Below are positions 59,421 through 64,000 of a stretch of 64,000 bases of DNA, one piece after another. The notes under the pieces are model-generated. The model saw only the letters and a list, made by a program, of their open reading frames with translations, searched no databases and was not told where the DNA came from. The stretch spans positions 620,001 through 684,000 of the forward strand of contig NZ_JACSQT010000001.1 of NCBI RefSeq assembly GCF_014836495.1. Direction: 5' to 3'. Source of the stretch: Cytobacillus stercorigallinarum. GTDB taxonomy: Bacteria > Bacillota > Bacilli > Bacillales > Cytobacillaceae. Numbering within the stretch: position 1 is the first letter of the stretch; every line of letters starts with the position of its first letter. Made by a program: the position numbers and the translations under genes.

Positions 59421-60320
59421 ATGGTATATATAATTGAAAATGCTTATAGGCAGAATAAAAGCAGAGGCGCCTATGTTCCTACCTCCTATGTTATCGATAA
59501 AGAGAAAATCCTTTCCGTTAGAGAAGCACCCTATAGGCAATATAAGTATATGAAATTAGACGGAGAGCCGTATGTGATTTCTCCTCCACTAGTAAAGTAT
59601 GTCGAGACAATACCGTACGATATGCCTAACTTCTTTCTTTCTGAGCTGATTTTAAAGGGATGTCTAGTGTTTATGACGAAGGTGGAAATAAGCTATAAAC
59701 ATCAATTGCATTCAGCTATCCAACTATTAGATGAGAAGTTGAAAATTTCTCCAATTGATTATTTGATAGGAGTACAAATGCCGTTGGCTTCACTGCAGCC
59801 AGACATGATAAGATTATTAAAAAAAGAAAAAGTGTCTGCTGTTTTTGTGGAAATAACGGGACTCAATGATCTAGACGAAATGCCGTGGGGTTGGGTGAAA
59901 GAAGCGTTCTTTCCTTACTTTAGTACCTTAATCCCTATTTTTAAGGATGTTGAGAATGAGAAAGACGACCGTTTATTGCAACAAAAGTGGGTGTATTATA
60001 TGAAAAAGCATCGCCTGCCATATGTGGCTTATCCATTAAATAATGGAGAGTTAATCAATGAGCAAACGCAAGCAACAATCGGTTTATACCCATTTAAAAC
60101 CCAATTACAACCTGGGTCAGAAGCGAATTATAATTTTTACGAACGAGGCAGGGAAATCACATATATTGAAGAATTAGATGTATATCATTATCATAGAGAG
60201 AGGCTGGTCATCTCATGTTTACGTGGGAGAGTCTTACGGGCAGGTGATTGGCATCATCCGCTTGAAGGATATGGTAAGAGGATCATGATTAAGACACCAT
60301 CATACTACCAGTTATCATAA
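59421..60320 (+). CDS. Unrecognised protein, 299 aa
   Basis: I do not recognise this protein. It has no signal peptide or membrane span. It is rich in Tyr and Trp, with an alternating helix/strand pattern in the middle (IDYLIGVQMPLASLQPDMIR, VSAVFVEITGLNDLDEMPWG) that recalls a barrel or Rossmann-type fold. Conserved-looking acidic and histidine residues occur near the end (ELDVYHYHRER, DWHHPLEG). AGAAGGATG precedes the ATG. It has normal base composition and lies between aroA and ypiA, where B. subtilis has no gene that I recall. The function is unknown. Confidence 0.75.
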   Translation: MVYIIENAYRQNKSRGAYVPTSYVIDKEKILSVREAPYRQYKYMKLDGEPYVISPPLVKYVETIPYDMPNFFLSELILKGCLVFMTKVEISYKHQLHSAIQLLDEKLKISPIDYLIGVQMPLASLQPDMIRLLKKEKVSAVFVEITGLNDLDEMPWGWVKEAFFPYFSTLIPIFKDVENEKDDRLLQQKWVYYMKKHRLPYVAYPLNNGELINEQTQATIGLYPFKTQLQPGSEANYNFYERGREITYIEELDVYHYHRERLVISCLRGRVLRAGDWHHPLEGYGKRIMIKTPSYYQLS

Positions 60321-60341
60321 TTGTATTGAAAGGAAATTGAT

Positions 60342-61604
60342 ATGGATAAAGTAAAGAAGATTATTGCCTTGTTAGAAAATGGGTTACATGATGAGGCATT
60401 AGAAAAATATACAGAAATTCTTTCTCACGGTACACATGAAGAAAGGTTTGTTTTAGCGGAAGAACTGATGCAATATGGGTTTCTACAAGAGGCACACCAA
60501 TTAATCGAGAGGCTATTAGATGCATACCCTGAGGAAGGCGAACTGCTTGTAATGAAAGCAGAAATCTTCATTGATCTAGGAAATGAAGAAGAAGCCGTGC
60601 TTGTATTAGAGCAAGTAAATCAACAAGATGCTAGTTATCCACAAGCATTATTATTGTTGGCAGATTTATATCAGATGGAAGGTTTATACGAGGTCAGTGA
60701 AAGGAAGTTATTAGAGGCGAAAGCGATACTTCCGGAAGAGCCAATTATTGATTTTGCCTTAGGTGAATTGAGTGCAGAACAAGGGAAGTTTTTAGAAGCA
60801 GTTAAATTATATGAAAAAGTACTGACAAAGAAAGAGCTTATTGGCGGTGTTAACGTTAACCAAAGAAAGGCTGAAAGTTTAAGTGCAGGGGGTGCTTTTG
60901 AGGAAGCGTTACCTTATTATGAAAAAGCGCTTGAAGAAAAGTTGGAAATACATACGCTATTTAGCTATGCATTCACCGCTTTACAAGCTGGTTATAATCA
61001 AGTAGCCATTGAGAAATTCAATGAGCTCAAGGAAATAGATCCAGAATTTCACTCGCTGTATTTGCATCTCGCAAAGGCGTATGAACGGGAAGAACAGGTG
61101 CAAGAAGCCTTGGCAACAGTAAAACTGGGAATTAAACAAGATGAATATAATAAAGAGCTTTATTTTTATGGTGGTAAGCTAGCCTTAAAGATTCCAGATG
61201 AACAACTAGCAGTTGACCTGCTTAGAGAAGCTTTAGCAATTGATCCAGAATATATTGATGCTGCTGTTGTGATTAATAAAGTTTTTATGAATAACGAGCG
61301 TTTTCATGATGTAATAGAAATTGCAGAATTAATGCAAAGCGCTGATGTTACTGATCCACAACTATTATGGGATGCAGCTAAAAGTTATCAAGAAATAGAA
61401 GAATATTCACAGGCATTAAACAAATACAATGAAGCATATACTTATTTTAAACAGCAGCCGGATTTCTTGGCAGACTATGGATATTTTTTAATTGAAGAAG
61501 GAAAAAGAAAGGAGGCTGCCGAACTTTTTAGTAAGCTTACTCGTTTGGAACCTCACAACGAAGAATATCAGGATATCCTGCAGCGGCTTTCAGATGAGTC
61601 GTAG
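60342..61604 (+). CDS. ypiA: TPR-repeat protein YpiA
   Basis: This 420-aa soluble protein is built of tandem tetratricopeptide repeats through nearly its entire length (for example ALEKYTEILSHG, AVKLYEKVLTKK, ALPYYEKALEEK, ALNKYNEAYTYF). It probably acts as a protein-interaction scaffold. It is conserved with ypiB downstream of the aro genes in Bacillus. AAAGGA precedes the ATG. The partner is unknown. Confidence 0.9.
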   Translation: MDKVKKIIALLENGLHDEALEKYTEILSHGTHEERFVLAEELMQYGFLQEAHQLIERLLDAYPEEGELLVMKAEIFIDLGNEEEAVLVLEQVNQQDASYPQALLLLADLYQMEGLYEVSERKLLEAKAILPEEPIIDFALGELSAEQGKFLEAVKLYEKVLTKKELIGGVNVNQRKAESLSAGGAFEEALPYYEKALEEKLEIHTLFSYAFTALQAGYNQVAIEKFNELKEIDPEFHSLYLHLAKAYEREEQVQEALATVKLGIKQDEYNKELYFYGGKLALKIPDEQLAVDLLREALAIDPEYIDAAVVINKVFMNNERFHDVIEIAELMQSADVTDPQLLWDAAKSYQEIEEYSQALNKYNEAYTYFKQQPDFLADYGYFLIEEGKRKEAAELFSKLTRLEPHNEEYQDILQRLSDES

Positions 61605-61679
61605 AGGTTTGCATCATCAGAAAGTCTACCTGAAGCTAAATGAAAAAAATTAAAAGCTGCAGCAGAGGAGGGAATCAAA

Positions 61680-62222
61680 ATGACGGCCCCTGTATCTGTC
61701 AATGAAAAGAAAGACTTTATTCGTTGGTTTCTTAATCATTATCAGTTAAAAAGAAGAGAGTGTGTTTGGATTCTTAACTACTTAATGAGTCATGATCAAT
61801 TAATGGAGAAGGTTCATTTTGTGGAACAGGCTCAGTATTGTCCGAGAGGATTAATCATGTCTACACATTGTGTAGATGAAGCGCCTTTTCGGTTTTACAA
61901 AGAGAATGTAATGACAACTGATGCAGAAAAGTCATTTCATGATATCCGCTTAAATAGAGAAGAAGATATATTTATTCAGTTGAACTTCCACGCTGCCAAT
62001 AAAGCTCATCAATATGCAGCAGTGTTAGAAGAAAATCCTTTTATGCCAAAGACATTAAGAATAAGTGAAAAAGACCGTATGATAGCTGAAAGGTTTTTAA
62101 CAGAGAGCTTAGCGCGCTTTCAAAAGGAAAAATTACTAAAAGAAATTGATGAGGCATTAGATAAACAAGATAAAGAAAGATTTATTCAATTAACAGCGAA
62201 GTTGAATAAACTTCAAACATAG
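61680..62222 (+). CDS. ypiB: YpiB, UPF0302/IDEAL-domain protein
   Basis: This 180-aa protein has the UPF0302 N-terminal region ([34 protein letters not shown]) and the C-terminal IDEAL motif helix ([23 protein letters not shown]). Homologs are thought to act with YpiA/MecA-type adaptor functions, but the mechanism is not settled. GAGGAGGGA lies 8 nt before the ATG. It lies 75 nt after ypiA and ends at a terminator. Confidence 0.9.
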   Translation: MTAPVSVNEKKDFIRWFLNHYQLKRRECVWILNYLMSHDQLMEKVHFVEQAQYCPRGLIMSTHCVDEAPFRFYKENVMTTDAEKSFHDIRLNREEDIFIQLNFHAANKAHQYAAVLEENPFMPKTLRISEKDRMIAERFLTESLARFQKEKLLKEIDEALDKQDKERFIQLTAKLNKLQT

Positions 62223-62262
62223 GCTTTTTCTTTATAACTATAGAAAGAAAGAACGAACGAAC

Positions 62263-62306
62263 AAAAAAGATATGCTCCCTATTTTTATAGGGTCATATCT
62301 TTTTTT
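62263..62306 (+). terminator. Terminator of ypiB
   Basis: AAAAAAGATATG/CATATCTTTTTT with inner CCCT/AGGG pairing and a T-rich right arm. Confidence 0.9.
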
Positions 62307-62505
62307 CATCTTTATAACCTGTTGAGACAGGGTGGGGATGAGGAAAGTCTTACTATAAGGTTTTAGTTCCAATTTTTTTGAGTTTAATTGCTATGGGGAG
62401 GTTTTAATTTAGACTAATGAAGCTACAGAGGGTGCTACTAAATATAGCTATTAGGTATATATTTAATGAATTCTGAAATGTTCAAAAAATAGTCACTGTT
62501 GCCTT

Positions 62506-62534
62506 TTGATAGAAGGTCATTTCCGTGGTATGAT
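62506..62534 (+). promoter_or_regulatory. Sigma-A promoter of ypiF
   Basis: TTGATA, a 17-nt spacer and TATGAT, about 38 nt before ypiF. Confidence 0.75.
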
Positions 62535-62571
62535 AAATAAGGAATAATAAGGAGTAATTGGAGTGATTAGG

Positions 62572-63036
62572 ATGAAGTGGCATACACAGGATATACAATT
62601 GTTTTTGAAAGAAAGAGATTATATTGATACAGTCATACTTCCTCTTTATCCCGTATCTTTTGCAGATGATATCCAGCAAACCGTGGCAATGACCGAATTT
62701 ATTAACCTCTTATCTGGGCAACTAGAAAAACAATTTAAAGGCAGAATTCTTATGTTACCGGGAATGAGCTATTTAAAGACAATTTCTGAGGAAAAACGGC
62801 TTGCAGATTTAATAGAATGGGAAAAAGAATTAATTTCTCAAAATTTTAAACATATTTTTTACATAACTTCTGATAGTGATTGGAAAACTGTAGAAGAACA
62901 GTTAGATGGAGGGTTAATTTGGATGCCTTCAATTCCGCTTGATAACATGGATGATCAGTACAAGCTTTCAATTTTAGAAGATCAGGTAAAACAATTACTG
63001 AATGTATTTGTGAAGAAATGGCAGAATAATGATTGA
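62572..63036 (+). CDS. ypiF: YpiF, DUF2487 family protein
   Basis: This 154-aa protein of unknown function is conserved upstream of qcrABC in Bacillus. A pattern of alternating strands and helices and no membrane span is visible. The ATG at 62572 and the GTG at 62563 each have a ribosome-site candidate 8 nt upstream (GGAG or AAGGAG), so the start is uncertain by 3 residues. Position beside qcr is suggestive only. Confidence 0.8.
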   Translation: MKWHTQDIQLFLKERDYIDTVILPLYPVSFADDIQQTVAMTEFINLLSGQLEKQFKGRILMLPGMSYLKTISEEKRLADLIEWEKELISQNFKHIFYITSDSDWKTVEEQLDGGLIWMPSIPLDNMDDQYKLSILEDQVKQLLNVFVKKWQNND

Positions 63037-63185
63037 AGAGTCACATAAATCTCATAGTTGTGATGATTCAGTGAAGGATTATATTGACCTTCCATAAAGA
63101 TTGATATATCATTGGTATGTCCTAGTTTTATATTGTGTTGAACTTTGTCCGTTGGACTTAACTTCATAATAGAGGGGGGAAAAGT

Positions 63186-63683
63186 ATGAGCAAAAATCGT
63201 GTGACAAGACGTCAATTCCTTAATTACACACTCACAGGTGTAGGCGGATTCATGGCAGCAGGAATGTTGTTACCTATGGTGCGGTTTGGAGTAGATCCGG
63301 TCCTACAACAGAAAGGTGATAGTGATTTTATTGCAACAAATCAGAAGATTTCTGATTTAACAACAGAGCCTACTAGGGTTGACTATTCGTTTGAACAACA
63401 AGATGGCTGGTATTCTTCGGAAGAAACTGGTACTGCATGGGTTTACAAAGATGAGAATGATAAAGTTGTCGCATTATCACCTGTATGTAAACATTTAGGT
63501 TGTACAGTAAACTGGAATGGAGATAAGGCAAATGAAAATCATTTCTATTGTCCTTGTCACGGAGGTCTTTATACAAAAGATGGTACAAACGTTCCAGGTA
63601 CACCACCAATTGCAGCACTTGATGTTTTTCCAACAAAAGAAGTAGATGGGTTCTTACACTTAGGTAAGGCAGAACCGCGATAA
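63186..63683 (+). CDS. qcrA: Rieske iron-sulfur subunit of menaquinol:cytochrome c reductase
   Basis: This subunit carries the 2Fe-2S cluster of the Bacillus bc complex, which passes electrons from menaquinol to cytochrome c. The 165-aa protein begins with a twin-arginine signal/anchor (TRRQFLNYTLTGVGGFMAAG). The cluster boxes are C101-K-H103-L-G-C106 and C122-P-C124-H125-G, with C106 and C124 as the disulfide. AGAGGGGGG precedes the ATG. It is the first gene of qcrABC, 13 nt before qcrB. Its cytochrome c partners need ResABC, also in this window. Confidence 0.97.
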   Translation: MSKNRVTRRQFLNYTLTGVGGFMAAGMLLPMVRFGVDPVLQQKGDSDFIATNQKISDLTTEPTRVDYSFEQQDGWYSSEETGTAWVYKDENDKVVALSPVCKHLGCTVNWNGDKANENHFYCPCHGGLYTKDGTNVPGTPPIAALDVFPTKEVDGFLHLGKAEPR

Positions 63684-63696
63684 GGAGGCGTAATCA

Positions 63697-64000
63697 TTGT
63701 TCAATAAAATTTATGATTGGGTTGATGAACGTTTGGATATTACGCCAATTTGGCGAGATATTGCTGACCACGAAGTACCTGAGCATGTAAACCCTGCGCA
63801 TCACTTTTCGGCGTTTGTTTACTGCTTCGGAGGTCTAACGTTCTTTGTAACTGTTATTCAAATTTTGTCTGGAATGTTCTTAACAATGTACTATGTTCCA
63901 GATATCAAAAATGCTTGGGAGTCTGTATATTATTTACAAAACCATGTAGCATTCGGACAAATTGTTCGTGGGATGCATCACTGGGGAGCTAGCTTAGTTA
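63697..64000 (+). CDS. qcrB: Cytochrome b6 subunit QcrB (5' part)
   Basis: The reading frame continues past the window end, so only about 101 codons are present. The start is TTG at 63697 with AAGGAGG 8 nt upstream. The translation MFNKIYDWVDERLDITP, NPAHHFSAFVYCFGG and GQIVRGMHHWGASL matches B. subtilis QcrB closely as I recall it. The first membrane span (about residues 38-60) and the heme-ligand histidine pair in MHHW are seen. It is the membrane cytochrome b of the bc complex. Confidence 0.95.
   Translation, partial: MFNKIYDWVDERLDITPIWRDIADHEVPEHVNPAHHFSAFVYCFGGLTFFVTVIQILSGMFLTMYYVPDIKNAWESVYYLQNHVAFGQIVRGMHHWGASLV

Larger units (their letters stand above)
62223..62571. other. Intergenic region ypiB-ypiF
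   Basis: It holds the ypiB terminator (62263-62306) and the ypiF promoter (62506-62534). The stretch between them has no supportable gene. Confidence 0.5.

Noticed and set aside
63084..63110. Possible promoter upstream of qcrA (TTGACC, TATATC)
   Set aside because: The spacer is only 15 nt and the -10 match is poor; not reported as a feature.

Overview
The window is about 64 kb of low-GC Firmicute chromosome. It comes from an endospore-forming Bacillaceae bacterium whose gene order closely follows the Bacillus subtilis ypuI-dacB-res-serA-gudB-cmk-spoIVA-hbs-aro-qcr region. Evidence includes sporulation and germination genes (dacB, spmA/B, sleB/ypeB, spoIVA), the ECF pair sigX/rsiX, the TRAP gene mtrB, strong AGGAGG ribosome sites, frequent TTG/GTG starts and many Rho-independent terminators. 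The species cannot be named from the sequence alone. No rRNA, tRNA, CRISPR array or intact transposon was found.

Layout. Positions 1-5.5 kb hold the end of ypuI, an N-terminally extended superoxide dismutase, dacB-spmA-spmB (spore cortex), an 0.85 kb decayed spacer, and rluB. From 5.6 to 11.7 kb are resA-B-C (cytochrome c maturation) and resD-E (redox two-component system). A solo IS3-family end follows, then autoregulated sigX-rsiX (12-13.9 kb). An M23-LysM peptidase, a PHP phosphoesterase and serA (reverse strand) lead to an FMN riboswitch controlling the riboflavin transporter fmnP, then ferredoxin. From 19.5 to 25.6 kb is the ypbB-recS-ypbD-ypbE-ypbF-ypbG-ypbH series. Next come gudB (glutamate dehydrogenase, with a candidate cre), ypdA, ansA (reverse), prsW, sleB-ypeB, ypfA, ypfB, cmk-plsC-ypfD-fni, ypzI (a small reverse gene), yphA-yphB and its small partner, der, gpsA, yphE, yphF, spoIVA and hbs. 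From 47.3 kb onward are folE-mtrB, hepS-menG-hepT (menaquinone), ndk, cheR, the chorismate/aromatic cluster aroC-aroB-aroH-hisC-tyrA-aroA, an unrecognised gene, ypiA, ypiB, ypiF, qcrA and the start of qcrB.

How the genes work together. ResABC, the menaquinone genes and QcrAB build the respiratory chain, and ResDE senses its state. DacB, SpmA/B, SpoIVA, SleB and YpeB make and later degrade the spore cortex and coat. SigX/RsiX and PrsW belong to envelope-stress signalling. The aro cluster makes chorismate, tyrosine precursors and (through HisC) aromatic aminotransfer.

Most notable points: the trp operon that normally sits between aroH and hisC is absent (20 nt gap), although an apparently functional TRAP gene remains; a degenerate 51-bp, 17-codon periodic sequence follows ndk; a perfect terminator-like hairpin lies inside the fni reading frame; and the cheR ribosome site lies inside a perfect palindrome. 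The window is otherwise mostly conserved core chromosome, and I found no convincing new multi-gene system.
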